From a virus, in the IMG/VR virus record IMGVR_UViG_3300012359_000032, positions 1-40,172 of that record: 40,172 nt of DNA, one strand, 5' to 3'. The notes beneath the pieces are model-generated. The model did not search any database. It worked only from the letters and a program-made list of their open reading frames with translations, and was not told the DNA's origin. Position 1 is the first letter of the stretch. The number at the start of each line of letters is the position of its first letter. Shown here piece after piece: positions 6,573-15,983 of the stretch. The translations under genes and the position numbers were made by a program.

Positions 6573-7181
6573 GTGGGTAGACCGAGTGAGTTCAGTCAAG
6601 AGATCGCTCTAACCATCTGCGATCGACTCTCTGACGGCGAGTCTTTGCGTTCCATCTGCCGCGATGAGCAGATGCCAGAAAAACGTACTGTGCTCAAGTG
6701 GTTGGCGAGTCTGCCCGAGTTCGTGACCCAATACGCGCACGCGCGCGAGGCTCAAGCCGACGCCTATGCCGATGAAATCGCTGAGATTGCGGACGACGGC
6801 AAGCGCGATTACACGGTCGATGCGGACGGCGTGGCATTCGTCGACCACGACCACATTGCCCGCGCTCGCCTTCGCGTCGATGCGCGCAAGTGGATTGCAT
6901 CCAAGCTCAAACCGAAGAAATACGGCGACAAGCTCACCGCCGAACTGAGTGGCCCGAACGGTGGCCCTATCGAGACCAAATCCAGTGTCACAACTCCCGG
7001 AAGTGAAGCGCTTCTACGACGACTTAGAGCGCGACTTGATCGAAGCGCCGCAATCGGAACGCCAGAAGGGGATGCGGCAGTTGATCCGGACGGATCTGTA
7101 CTACCTGCTGAGGTACGTGCTGGGTCGGACGGACATGGAGCATCCCTGGATGCTCGCCCGGATTCGGGAAGTGCAGCGTGA
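6573..7181 (+). CDS. Terminase small subunit
   Basis: 202 residues from GTG 6573. The N-terminal part (GRPSEFSQEIALTICDRLSD, then a second helix pair around LRSICRDEQMPEKRTVLKWL) is the DNA-recognition helix-turn-helix of phage small terminases. The middle is a helical oligomerisation region ending in KLKPKKYGDKL, where the family usually stops. Here the frame runs on about 85 more residues, mostly over the start of the large subunit gene. It recognises the packaging site and loads the large subunit. Confidence 0.85.
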   Translation: MGRPSEFSQEIALTICDRLSDGESLRSICRDEQMPEKRTVLKWLASLPEFVTQYAHAREAQADAYADEIAEIADDGKRDYTVDADGVAFVDHDHIARARLRVDARKWIASKLKPKKYGDKLTAELSGPNGGPIETKSSVTTPGSEALLRRLRARLDRSAAIGTPEGDAAVDPDGSVLPAEVRAGSDGHGASLDARPDSGSAA

Positions 7182-8517
7182 ACCGGATGGCTTCATCGAT
7201 CTATGGGGTCGCGACCATCGCAAGTCGACCATCATTACGTTCGGCAAGACGCTGCAGGACATTCTCGCGAGTCACGGCGATGATCCGCTCCCGGCTTGGG
7301 GTGGACGAGAACCGACTTTCGGTATTTTCAGCCACACACGCCCGATCGCCAAAGCGTTCCTGCGCCAGATCAAGCACGAACTCGAATCGAACGATGAGCT
7401 GCGCAGTTGGTTCCCTGACATCCTGTGGGCGAACAGCGAGCGCGAGGCGCCGACTTGGAGTCAGGACGATGGGATCGTCGTCCGGCGCAAATCCAACCCC
7501 AAGGAAGCCACGGTGGAGGCTTGGGGCGTGGTCGACGGCCAGCCCACGGGCAAGCATTTCGATGTCCTGGTCGACGATGACATCGTCACCTTGGGCAGCA
7601 TTGGCTCGCCCGACATGATTCAGAAAACCACCGACGCCTGGGCGCTGCATCTGAATCTCGGCACGGTCGAGACTCGACTGCGGGTGATTGGTACTCGCTA
7701 CCATCATGCCGATACCTATCGGGCCATGATCGAGCGCGGCGCGGTCAAGCAGCGGATCAGGCCGGCAACCGACGACGGCACGCTGACCGGAAATGCGGTT
7801 TATCTGACTCAGGATCAGTTCGAGAAGAAAGTTCGCGATATGGGGCCGTATGTGGCGAGTGCCCAGCTGCTCCAAAATCCCACCGTCGACAGTAAGCAGG
7901 CGTTCTTGCGTGAATGGCTGCGCCACTACGATGAGGCTAAGAACTGGCGCGGCATGAATCGAGCGCTGATCTGCGATCCGGCCAATTCGAAGAAGAAAAC
8001 CTCCGACTACACGACCATGGCCGTGATCGGTCAGGGGCCGGATGAGAACTACTACCTGCTCGACTACATCCGTGACCGGTTGGATCTTGAGGAGCGCGCG
8101 CAGAAGTTCATCGAATTGCATCGCAAGTGGGACAAGCCCAAAGCCGGTTACGAGAAATACGGCAAGGACTCAGACATCTCCGCGATCGCACGCATCCAGG
8201 GGGATGAGAACTACCGATTCGACATCATGGAGTTGGGTGGGTCACTGTCGAAGATCGACCGCATCAACCGGCTCATGCCGGTGTTCTCCGCCAATCGGTT
8301 CTACATGCCGCATCGGCTGATGTATACGCCGCATGACGGCAAAACCCTTGACCTGATTCACACGCTCATCGAGGAAGAGATGATGGCGTGGCCGGTGCCG
8401 GTGCATGACGACGGCCTGGATGTGATCGCCCGCATCTTCGACATGGGGCTCGCGTGGCCGAAGATCGTCAAGCCCAAACGCGAGCGCTCATACGCTGGCG
8501 GGAGTTGGGCATCGTGA
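6985..8517 (+). CDS. Terminase large subunit
   Basis: About 510 residues from GTG 6985; GTG 6949 (522 residues) and GTG 7003 are alternatives. Numbered from 6949, it has a variant Walker A WGRDHRKST (86-94), Walker B FDVLVDDD (204-211), the coupling motif VIGTRYHHADTY (246-257), and a C-terminal nuclease with ALICDPANSKKKTSDY (Asp 343) and HDDGLD near the end. It is the ATP-driven packaging motor that also cuts the concatemer. It overlaps the small subunit by about 200 bases in another frame, and its end overlaps the GNAT start by GTGA. Confidence 0.93.
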   Translation: MSQLPEVKRFYDDLERDLIEAPQSERQKGMRQLIRTDLYYLLRYVLGRTDMEHPWMLARIREVQREPDGFIDLWGRDHRKSTIITFGKTLQDILASHGDDPLPAWGGREPTFGIFSHTRPIAKAFLRQIKHELESNDELRSWFPDILWANSEREAPTWSQDDGIVVRRKSNPKEATVEAWGVVDGQPTGKHFDVLVDDDIVTLGSIGSPDMIQKTTDAWALHLNLGTVETRLRVIGTRYHHADTYRAMIERGAVKQRIRPATDDGTLTGNAVYLTQDQFEKKVRDMGPYVASAQLLQNPTVDSKQAFLREWLRHYDEAKNWRGMNRALICDPANSKKKTSDYTTMAVIGQGPDENYYLLDYIRDRLDLEERAQKFIELHRKWDKPKAGYEKYGKDSDISAIARIQGDENYRFDIMELGGSLSKIDRINRLMPVFSANRFYMPHRLMYTPHDGKTLDLIHTLIEEEMMAWPVPVHDDGLDVIARIFDMGLAWPKIVKPKRERSYAGGSWAS

Positions 8518-8924
8518 AAGCCGTCCACCTCAACGGCGAGATTCCGCACGGCATGCGCCCCGGTAGGCGTGAGCTAGGCGTCGCCTCGGTGAAGATTTCC
8601 ATCTCGGATGCTGTGCCGGTGCACATGAAAGGCGCGATACGCGAAGTGAGCCACCTGCACGTTCCCACCGAACACCGGCGCAAGCATTTGGGGACTGCGC
8701 TCCTAAATCTGATCTGCCAGGAAGCGGACGCGAATAGGGTCACGCTGCTGCTGATCGTCCAGCCCTTCGATGAGGGCGGACCAGATGAAGATCAACTGAT
8801 CGACTGGTACACGCTCTTCGGCTTCAAGACGCTCCAGGACAGCCCGACAGGGACAGTGATGGCAAGGCAAGTCCAGATTCCCAATCGCGTCAAGCGCGCT
8901 GTCTCCTTGGCCCTGGTGCACTGA
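8514..8924 (+). CDS. GNAT-family acetyltransferase
   Basis: 136 residues from GTG 8514 (GTGA overlap with the terminase stop). The acetyl-CoA loop is visible as VPTEHRRKHLGTALLNL (the R/Q-x-x-G-x-G/A motif A), followed by a late beta strand and FGFKTL, typical of GNAT enzymes. It lies between the terminase and portal genes and overlaps the portal start as TGATG, so it is expressed with the packaging genes. It could acetylate a virion or host protein; the target is unknown. Confidence 0.82.
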   Translation: MKAVHLNGEIPHGMRPGRRELGVASVKISISDAVPVHMKGAIREVSHLHVPTEHRRKHLGTALLNLICQEADANRVTLLLIVQPFDEGGPDEDQLIDWYTLFGFKTLQDSPTGTVMARQVQIPNRVKRAVSLALVH

Positions 8925-11044
8925 TGGAGGATAAGGACAAACCGGCAAGCGGGACCGACAAGGACGCGCTGATCAAGGAAGCGAAGGCGTATTTGGAACT
9001 CGTCTCCAAGGTCGATGGCGATAATCGCGATCAAGGCCTGGATGACCTGCGCAAGCTCGCCGGGGACCATTGGGACGACAAGGACAAGCGTCAGCGGCAG
9101 ATCGGCCGCCGGCCGTGCCTCACCATCAACAAGCTGCCGACGTTTTTGCACCAGGTGACGAACGATCAGCGGCAGAACGTGCCCTCGATCAAGGTCTCGC
9201 CGGTCGACAGCCATGCGGACATCGAGACGGCCGAAACCATTCAGGGAATGATTCGCCATATCGAGTATTCGAGTAACGCCGATGTGGCCTATGACACGGC
9301 GGTGAACAGCGCAGCCGCGATCGGCTTTGGCTATTTCCGGCTGATCACGGACTTCTGCACGCCCACGAGCTGGGATCAGGACATTCGCTTCCGGCGTATC
9401 CGCAATCCGTTCACGGTCTACATGGACCCGATGAGCGAGGAGCCGGACGGGTCGGATCAGAAGCGCTGCATGATCACGTCCAAAGAGGCGCGTACCGATT
9501 TCAAGCGCGAGAATCCGGACGCCGAAGCCTCGAACGAAGGCTTTGCGCTGGGCTTGGGCGATGCGTCGAACTCCGATTGGCTGGGCGAGGACTTTGTCCG
9601 CGTGGCTGAGTACTACCGCATCGAACAGACTGCGGCCACTGCAGTGCAACTCTCGAACGGCGAGACCGGATGGGAAGACGAGTTGGTCCAGATGCCGCCC
9701 GGGGTGACGATCAAGGCCAAGCGCAAGTCCTTTCGCCCGAAGACGATGCTCTACAAGATCACCGCCTTGGATATCTTGGAATCGACCGAGATCAAGTGCC
9801 AATGGATTCCGGTATTCCCGGTCTATGGCGATGAGATCGACTTGGACGGCAAGGTGATTCGCTCAGGGATCTTGAGGAACGCCAAAGACCCGTCGTTGAT
9901 GTATGACTACTGGATGACCGCGGCGACTGAGGAAGTCGCGATGCGCACCCGCACGCCGGTCGTCGGCGCCGAGGGTCAGTTCGAAGGGTACGAGGATGAC
10001 TGGGAAACGGCGAACGTCCGCAATATCCCCTATCTTGAGTACAAGATGACGGCCTTGGACGGCCAATTGGCGCCCCCGCCGCAACGTCAGCCGATGATCG
10101 ACATCCCGCAAGGCGTGCTCACCATGGCGATGCACGCCAACGACAACATCAAGGCCACCACGGGGTTATTCGATTCGAGCCTGGGTGCATTGGGCAACGC
10201 CCGCTCAGGGACCCAGGAACGCAGCCAGCAGCGCCAGGGCGACATGGCGAACTTCCACTTCTCGGACAACCTGAACCGCACGGTCAGGCATGTGGGCCGC
10301 TGCATCATCTCCATGCTCCCCGGTTACTACGACGCGCCGCGAATTGTCCGCATCATGGGTGAGGATGATTCGATCAAGCCGGCGCAGGTGAATCAGCCAA
10401 TCCCGCCGGAGCAGCAGCAGCAAGATCCCGAGACGGGCGCGATCAAGACGATCTTGAATGACTTGACCGTGGGTGAGTACGACGTGACGGTCTCCGCCGG
10501 TCCGTCCTACTCGACCTTACGCCAAGAAGCCGCGGACTCGATGATTCAGTTCGGCAAGTCCTGGCCGAAGCTCATGGACATTGCCGGCGATAAGGTCGTC
10601 AAGGCGATGGACTGGCCCGGTGCGACCGAGATTGCCGAGCGCATCGCCAAGACCATCCCGCCGCAGATTCGCGGGGACGACGACGAGGACAAGAACGCCC
10701 CGGTCGTCAATACGCCCAAGGGCCCGATCCCGGTCGATCAGGCCGCGCAGATGTTGGAGGAGATGGATCAGCACATCCAGCAGCTCAGCCAAGAGCTGCA
10801 AGCAGCGCAGAGCGGCATCACCAAGGCGAATATCGATGCCGAGTCGCGCGAGAACGTGGCTCAAATCAACGCCCAAGCCAAGTTGGAGTTAGGCGAGCTC
10901 ACCGGCCTGGTGCAACTGCTCATCGCCCGCATTCCCCCGCCGCCCTCCTTGGGCGACGCCGTCGCCGCTGATTTGGCTTATCGCCCCGAGCCTGGGTCCG
11001 GCTCGGCGAATGGCGCCACCGACCCATCAGGAGCCGCTCCATGA
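8924..11044 (+). CDS. Portal protein, P22 gp1 type
   Basis: 706 residues, the usual size for the P22 portal (about 725). The start has the family pattern of a helical N-terminus followed by RRPCLTINKLPTFLHQVTND and the RQNVPSIKVSPVDS segment. The C-terminal 120 residues are a Gln/Ala-rich helix (the barrel) with a Pro-rich tail. Twelve copies would form the ring through which DNA enters and leaves. It overlaps the scaffold start by ATGA. Confidence 0.93.
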   Translation: MEDKDKPASGTDKDALIKEAKAYLELVSKVDGDNRDQGLDDLRKLAGDHWDDKDKRQRQIGRRPCLTINKLPTFLHQVTNDQRQNVPSIKVSPVDSHADIETAETIQGMIRHIEYSSNADVAYDTAVNSAAAIGFGYFRLITDFCTPTSWDQDIRFRRIRNPFTVYMDPMSEEPDGSDQKRCMITSKEARTDFKRENPDAEASNEGFALGLGDASNSDWLGEDFVRVAEYYRIEQTAATAVQLSNGETGWEDELVQMPPGVTIKAKRKSFRPKTMLYKITALDILESTEIKCQWIPVFPVYGDEIDLDGKVIRSGILRNAKDPSLMYDYWMTAATEEVAMRTRTPVVGAEGQFEGYEDDWETANVRNIPYLEYKMTALDGQLAPPPQRQPMIDIPQGVLTMAMHANDNIKATTGLFDSSLGALGNARSGTQERSQQRQGDMANFHFSDNLNRTVRHVGRCIISMLPGYYDAPRIVRIMGEDDSIKPAQVNQPIPPEQQQQDPETGAIKTILNDLTVGEYDVTVSAGPSYSTLRQEAADSMIQFGKSWPKLMDIAGDKVVKAMDWPGATEIAERIAKTIPPQIRGDDDEDKNAPVVNTPKGPIPVDQAAQMLEEMDQHIQQLSQELQAAQSGITKANIDAESRENVAQINAQAKLELGELTGLVQLLIARIPPPPSLGDAVAADLAYRPEPGSGSANGATDPSGAAP

Positions 11045-11865
11045 GCGTTGAAGAAACCGTAGTTGAGCCGGTGGCCGCCGCCGTTGAAACCCCGCCGGCG
11101 CCGGCCGACGCGCCTATAGTTGAAGTTCAGCCAAAAACCACCGATCGCGATGAGCAAGGACGCTTTCGCAATCCCGTCCAGCCGCGCATCGATGAACTCA
11201 CCCGCAAGGTGCGCGAGAACGAACGCGAAGCCGCATTCTGGCGTGCGCGCGCCGAAGCGGCCGAGAAACCACCGGCGCCGCCGGCGGTCAAGCCGACGCC
11301 CGACAAGTTCGATGACTACGGCGCGTATGTCGAAGCGCTGACCGAGTTCAAGGCGGACGAAAAGGTCAAGACGGCGCTCGATACGCGCGAGAAAGCGCAA
11401 GCCGAGAAGCAGCAGACCGAAACACGTCAGAGCACCTGGCAGACGCGCAAGGCCGAAGCGGCCAAGAGCATTCCCGACTTGGACGCCGTGCTGTCCGCCT
11501 CCGAAGTGCCGCTCTCGGCGGACGTCCAGGCCGAATTACTGGACTCAGAGTTTGGTCCGCAGATCGCCTATCACTTGGACAAGCACCCGGAGCTCGCTGA
11601 AAAGCTCAATGGCATGACCGACAAGCAGGTGGCGCGCGAGATCGGCCGGCTGGAGGCGACAATGGTGAAGGCGCCGGTAGCAGATCCCGATCCGCCCGCA
11701 GATCCCGACCCTGCGCCGGTCGTCGAAGCGAAGACCACCAAAGCCCCACCCCCCGTCAAACCCATCGGCCAGGGCCGCTCGACCGCGGTCGATCTCTCCA
11801 AAGCGAGCATGGACGACTACGTGAAAGCGCGGGTCGCTCAGGGCGCGAGTTGGGCGAGGCGATAA
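11041..11865 (+). CDS. Scaffolding protein
   Basis: 274 residues, highly charged, with a Pro/Ala-rich start, a central coiled-coil stretch (residues about 60-150) and a basic C-terminal end. It has no enzyme motif. Position between portal and coat, low complexity and size fit the P22 gp8 scaffold (303 residues). It guides coat assembly and is then released. The call rests more on position and composition than on sequence. Confidence 0.8.
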   Translation: MSVEETVVEPVAAAVETPPAPADAPIVEVQPKTTDRDEQGRFRNPVQPRIDELTRKVRENEREAAFWRARAEAAEKPPAPPAVKPTPDKFDDYGAYVEALTEFKADEKVKTALDTREKAQAEKQQTETRQSTWQTRKAEAAKSIPDLDAVLSASEVPLSADVQAELLDSEFGPQIAYHLDKHPELAEKLNGMTDKQVAREIGRLEATMVKAPVADPDPPADPDPAPVVEAKTTKAPPPVKPIGQGRSTAVDLSKASMDDYVKARVAQGASWARR

Positions 11866-11874
11866 GGACACCTC

Positions 11875-13185
11875 ATGCGAGTCACCATAGCCAAGCCGAA
11901 CGTTTTCAACTCTTACGGCATTCTGTTGGCTCAAGGGTCGATCCAGACCGTCGACAACACTTTCGGTCAATCCTTGGTGTATTCGCTCCAGGCGACCGAT
12001 ACGGACGGCGTGCTGCCGTTCGCCGCGAACAGTCCCTTCTCCAACAGCGCAAGCGTTGCGGCTTTAGCCCAGAGCGGCATCAGCAATCTAACGCCGCAGA
12101 ACACTGGGCATGTTCGCGCCGCCGTTGCGCGAGTACTGGCTGGAACGGGCATCTGCAAAGTCGCCTGCATCGGCGATTCGATCGCTCTCGGTGCCTTCGC
12201 GAACGGCGTCGTCTATGCCGGCAATAAACCCTTGGGCTATCCCGCGCAGCTCGCCAAGATCTTAACCGCGCGCGGGCTCCCGGCGACGAACGACAGTTGG
12301 TTTGGCAGCGGCAACGTCGCCCCCGCCACCGCCGCGGGGTATACCGCTTACAACGCGGCCGTAACCTTCCCCGTCGCAGGCTTCGCCCCTGGCGCAATAG
12401 CGGGCCTTGGTGCCTTCGCAATGGCATCGACCACGAATGGCGCGACCCTTGCATTTACGCCGACGATCGCCTTCGACACCATCGATATCTATTACCTCGG
12501 CGGCACGGGTGGAGCGTTCAACGTCAATGTGGATGGCGGCGCGACGCTGCAGACCATCACGCCGAGCGGCACACATCTCCCCTTTGTCGCGACAATTACC
12601 GGGGTGGCACTTGCCACTCACACCATCAACATCGTGACCAATAGCGCGACGGGGGTATTTATCGCGGGCATGGCGGTGCGCGCCTCCGCGACTCCGCGGG
12701 TCGAGGTCTATAACTGCGGCTGGTCGGCCGCGCTCGTCTCCACCTATGCGCAGCCGACCAACAGTACCTTTCAATATAACTACTTCGTCGCATTGCCGGC
12801 GATGGCGCCGGATCTCACCGTCATTAACCTCACCGTCAACGATATCGACCAACAGCCGACCACGGTGGTTGCCTATCAAACGGCGCTGCAGAGCATGATC
12901 GCTCAAGCACTGGTATCGGGAGATTGCGCCCTGATGGTCGGGAACCCCGGCAACAAGGCGAGTTGGACCACGAATCCGGGTGTCGCCGCCGCCTATCAAG
13001 CGGCGGTGGCGAACCTCGCTTCTGCCGCCGGTATCCCGCTCATCGATATCACGCAGCGCTGGACCTCCTACGCGGTGACGAATCCCGTGATGCCCTACGG
13101 CGATCCTGGCGTGACTGCGCTGCATCCGGGCCAATCCGGGCATGCCGATATTGCGAAGGTCATTGCGGGACTCTGTGCCGCATGA
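11875..13185 (+). CDS. SGNH/GDSL-type hydrolase in the head cluster
   Basis: 436 residues. Residues 1-75 form a separate small domain, and the SGNH fold follows: IGDSIALG with Ser102 (block I), LTVNDID with Asn322 (block III), and LHPGQSGHADIAK with His417 (block V). Between blocks I and III lies a Thr/Ala/Gly-rich beta insert (about 145-275) that looks like a jelly roll. The usual DxxH acid three residues before the His is Thr414, so the triad acid is missing or replaced (Asp410 is near). The family includes carbohydrate esterases and deacetylases. Its place between scaffold and coat suggests a virion-associated enzyme, possibly acting on host surface sugar. Confidence 0.82.
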   Translation: MRVTIAKPNVFNSYGILLAQGSIQTVDNTFGQSLVYSLQATDTDGVLPFAANSPFSNSASVAALAQSGISNLTPQNTGHVRAAVARVLAGTGICKVACIGDSIALGAFANGVVYAGNKPLGYPAQLAKILTARGLPATNDSWFGSGNVAPATAAGYTAYNAAVTFPVAGFAPGAIAGLGAFAMASTTNGATLAFTPTIAFDTIDIYYLGGTGGAFNVNVDGGATLQTITPSGTHLPFVATITGVALATHTINIVTNSATGVFIAGMAVRASATPRVEVYNCGWSAALVSTYAQPTNSTFQYNYFVALPAMAPDLTVINLTVNDIDQQPTTVVAYQTALQSMIAQALVSGDCALMVGNPGNKASWTTNPGVAAAYQAAVANLASAAGIPLIDITQRWTSYAVTNPVMPYGDPGVTALHPGQSGHADIAKVIAGLCAA

Positions 13186-13350
13186 ACGCCTCATTCATTT
13201 TTCTCATCGCCCCATGAGCGCAGCCGCTCGTGGATTTTGGCGCAAGTTGGCTACGGCGCAACCGATGCCGAAAATCGGGCTCAATTTCGTGCTCACGCAC
13301 GCCCTCACGAGATTTCTTTCCACCTACCCATTTTAATTTCAGAGGGCATC

Positions 13351-14562
13351 ATGAGTAATACATTAGCCACTTGCAGCATTCTTGCAAAAGAAGCGCTGGC
13401 AGTCCTTGAAAACATGCTGACTTTCTCGACCAATATCAATCGAGACTGGCAGGATGAGTTCAAGTCCAATCAGGCACGGGGATATTCTCCCGGCGCCACC
13501 ATCAACATCAAAAAGCCGCCGCGGTATCAGTACCGTTCCGGTCGCGTCGCGGTCCCGCAAGGCACGGTCGAGACGACCATTCCGCTCACCCTGTCTCAGG
13601 GCGGATGCGATCTCAACTTCACCGGCTTCGAGCGCACGTTGTCCGTGCAGCAAATGGAAGGAAAGCTGAAAGCTGCGATGGCGACCGTCGCGAACGAAAT
13701 CGATCGGCAGGGATTGAACCTGGCGCGCTTGGCGACGTTCAACACCATCGGCACACCAGGTACGCTCCCGACCACGCAGGCACTCGCGCTTGCGGCGATC
13801 ACGGGCCTCAATCAGCGGTTGGATGAAATGGGGGCGCCGCGCGACCGTGAGCGCTCGCTCATCATGAACCCGGCGTTGAATGCATCGACCATTCAGGGAT
13901 TCGCGGGACTGTTCAACGGACAGACCACCCTCACCAAGCAATTCCAGCAGGGAATGATGGTCGATTCGTTGGGCCTTGCGTATGCGATGGATCAGAACGT
14001 GGACACGCACACGAACGGGACTGCGGTTGTCGGTACGAACACGGTGAACGGTGCGGGCCAGCAGGGCTCGACCATCACGGTGAACGCGCTGAACGGCACC
14101 ATCACGAAGGGCAGCAAAATCACCTTCGCGAGCGTCTTTGCGGTCAATCCACAATCGCGCACCTCGACCGGGACCTTGGCTCAGTTCACGCTCACCGCGG
14201 ATGCGGCGAACGCGGCGACCACGATTTCGATCAGTCCCGCCATCGTCAACAGCGGTGCATTCCAGAACGTGAGTGTGTCTCCGGCCAACGCGGCAACGAT
14301 CACGATTTTCGGCACGGCCTCAGGCAGCTTCGGCGCGAATGTCGCCTTCCACAAAGATGCGTTCACGTTGGCGATGGTGCCGATGTATGCGCCGCCGAGT
14401 GGCAAGGGCGTGATCGATGTAGCGCAGGAAAGCTACAAAGGCATGAGCATAAAACTGACCGAGTTTTATGACGGCGTAAATGACAATTATATTTTACGCT
14501 TCGATGTCCTTTTTGGTTTCGCCGCGACCTATCCGGAACTCGCGTGCTTGTACGCCACCTGA
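13351..14562 (+). CDS. Major capsid (coat) protein, P22 gp5 type
   Basis: 403 residues from ATG 13351, which has AGAGGG upstream; the frame is open further upstream but without family resemblance. The N-terminal arm, the FERTLSVQQMEGKLKAAMAT segment and the RERSLIMNPALNASTIQG segment fit the P22 coat family (P22 gp5 is 430). A Thr/Ala/Ser-rich stretch (about 225-330) would be the inserted I-domain. A 165-bp leader separates it from the hydrolase gene, the largest gap in the head block. Confidence 0.92.
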   Translation: MSNTLATCSILAKEALAVLENMLTFSTNINRDWQDEFKSNQARGYSPGATINIKKPPRYQYRSGRVAVPQGTVETTIPLTLSQGGCDLNFTGFERTLSVQQMEGKLKAAMATVANEIDRQGLNLARLATFNTIGTPGTLPTTQALALAAITGLNQRLDEMGAPRDRERSLIMNPALNASTIQGFAGLFNGQTTLTKQFQQGMMVDSLGLAYAMDQNVDTHTNGTAVVGTNTVNGAGQQGSTITVNALNGTITKGSKITFASVFAVNPQSRTSTGTLAQFTLTADAANAATTISISPAIVNSGAFQNVSVSPANAATITIFGTASGSFGANVAFHKDAFTLAMVPMYAPPSGKGVIDVAQESYKGMSIKLTEFYDGVNDNYILRFDVLFGFAATYPELACLYAT

Positions 14563-14593
14563 TCTAACCCCCTAAGCAACTGAGGACATTCTC

Positions 14594-14986
14594 ATGATTT
14601 TACTTGGACGAGCATATCGGGGGTATCTGGCAGGCACCATTGTGCAGCTGCAATCCTCCATGGAAGCGGCGCTGATTGCACAAGGATTGGCGGCCTCTTC
14701 CGCAGGCCCCGTGACACCGGGCGCAGTCTCAACCGACTTGACGACAGGTCGTCTCGGGATTGCAGCCGCGGGCACGAGCGTGGTTCTCACCAACCCCAAC
14801 CTCACCACGGAATCGAAGGTCAATGCGTATCTGTCGAACGCAGCGGCCGACGGTACGGCGCTCTACATCACGCGCATCACTCCAGCGGCGGGATCGGTCA
14901 CGTTCACCTTGAACGCGGCAGCGACGGCGGCGGTATCGATCGACTGGTCGATTGCCTTCTTCGCCGGAGAACTCCCCACCAATTGA
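14594..14986 (+). CDS. Small structural protein, possibly capsid decoration
   Basis: 130 residues, Ala/Thr-rich, beta-type (GSVTFTLNAAATAAVSIDWS) with no charged core, preceded by GAGGA. It lies directly after the coat gene, where decoration or head-fibre proteins often sit. I do not recognise a family, so the role is an inference from position and composition. Confidence 0.6.
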   Translation: MILLGRAYRGYLAGTIVQLQSSMEAALIAQGLAASSAGPVTPGAVSTDLTTGRLGIAAAGTSVVLTNPNLTTESKVNAYLSNAAADGTALYITRITPAAGSVTFTLNAAATAAVSIDWSIAFFAGELPTN

Positions 14987-15041
14987 GGTAACCCAACCCG
15001 GCGTGCCCGCGGCGCCGGTTTCTTTTAAAGGAGCGATTTGA

Positions 15042-15275
15042 ATGGATCGAGAAACTGAAGAGCGGGTCAATCGGCCGATTCCGTATCAGGAATTCCCGAA
15101 GATGAAACATCACCCGGACGGCCGCACGGCGATCGTCGACGACGATAAGGCCGAAAGCGCACTGGGCGGCGAGTGGATGCCGAATCCCACCGAAGCGGCG
15201 AAGGTCAAAGCGCAACGCGATGAAGCCGATGAGAAACGTCAGGCTGCGCAGATTGCGAAGGGCAAGGGACTCTAA
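15042..15275 (+). CDS. Small charged protein in the head cluster
   Basis: 77 residues, start with a strong AAGGAG. It begins MDRETEERVNRPIPYQEFPK, and the C-terminal third is an Ala/Lys/Glu helix (EAAKVKAQRDEADEKRQAAQ). Its stop abuts the next ATG directly. Function unknown; similar short proteins occur before the neck genes of P22-type phages. Confidence 0.68.
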   Translation: MDRETEERVNRPIPYQEFPKMKHHPDGRTAIVDDDKAESALGGEWMPNPTEAAKVKAQRDEADEKRQAAQIAKGKGL

Positions 15276-15983
15276 ATGCCAAGTCCTTCGACGGCCGGTG
15301 TGTTGGTTCGTTCGAGTTTGCGCTTGATCGGCGCGATCGCGACGGGCGAGACGCCGACGGCGGATGAGATGAACGATGGGTTGAGTTCGCTCAATGACCT
15401 CTTGGAGATCCTCTCGACCTCGAACCTCGCTGTCTATGGCTCGGCGGTCGAAACCTTCGCGACTGTGGCGACACAGGCGCTCTATACCATCGGTCCCGGA
15501 GGCAATTGGAACACGGCGCGGCCGGTGCGCATCGCCGGCGATGCGACCTGCACCTTCAATGGCGTTGATTTCCCGGTGGAGCAGATAGGGCAGGGTGAGT
15601 ACGACGCGATCGGCCTAAAGACGCAGCAGCAGCCGATCGTCGAGAAGCTGCTGTACGTGAACGATAACCCGTTGGGGCGAATCACGCTCTGGCCGGTCCC
15701 CTCCGGCATCGTCAATATCACGTTGAACACCGATCGGGTGTTGACCGCGGTGACCGATGTCAATACCGCAATGATCTTTCCGCCCGGCTACCTGTTGATG
15801 ATGCGTTATGCGCTCGCGATCCTAATGGCGCCTGATTATGGCATTGCGGTGAGCCCTGAGATTTCGAGTGTCGCGGCTTCCTCGCTCGCCTCGATCAAGC
15901 GCGCGAACAAGGTCAAGCGGCAGTCGACCTTTGACGGGGCATTGGTCGATAGCGGACCCGCGATCTGGGAAACCGGCGTATGA
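15276..15983 (+). CDS. Tail accessory / head-closure protein, P22 gp4 type
   Basis: 235 residues. The N-terminal helices (VRSSLRLIGAIATGETPTAD, then EMNDGLSSLNDLLEILSTSN) are the signature of the gp4-like adaptor family that docks below the portal and keeps packaged DNA in. P22 gp4 is 166 residues; this protein has an extra middle and C-terminal part. It overlaps the gp10-like gene by ATGA, as neck genes usually do. Confidence 0.85.
   Translation: MPSPSTAGVLVRSSLRLIGAIATGETPTADEMNDGLSSLNDLLEILSTSNLAVYGSAVETFATVATQALYTIGPGGNWNTARPVRIAGDATCTFNGVDFPVEQIGQGEYDAIGLKTQQQPIVEKLLYVNDNPLGRITLWPVPSGIVNITLNTDRVLTAVTDVNTAMIFPPGYLLMMRYALAILMAPDYGIAVSPEISSVAASSLASIKRANKVKRQSTFDGALVDSGPAIWETGV

Noticed and set aside
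7201-8121. Leftward open frame opposite the terminase large subunit
   Set aside because: Antisense shadow of a motif-complete terminase; no motif of its own.
8792-9802. Long leftward open frame (336 codons) opposite the portal gene
   Set aside because: It lies wholly antisense to a clear P22-type portal gene, is rich in Arg/Leu/Asp from codon-position mirroring, and has no domain or ribosome-binding site.
12262-13194. Leftward 310-codon frame opposite the SGNH hydrolase
   Set aside because: Arg/Gly/His-rich shadow; the sense strand has the catalytic motifs.
13214-13336. Possible 40-codon ORF before the coat gene
   Set aside because: No good ribosome-binding site, no overlap with neighbours, and the region is better read as the coat-gene leader.
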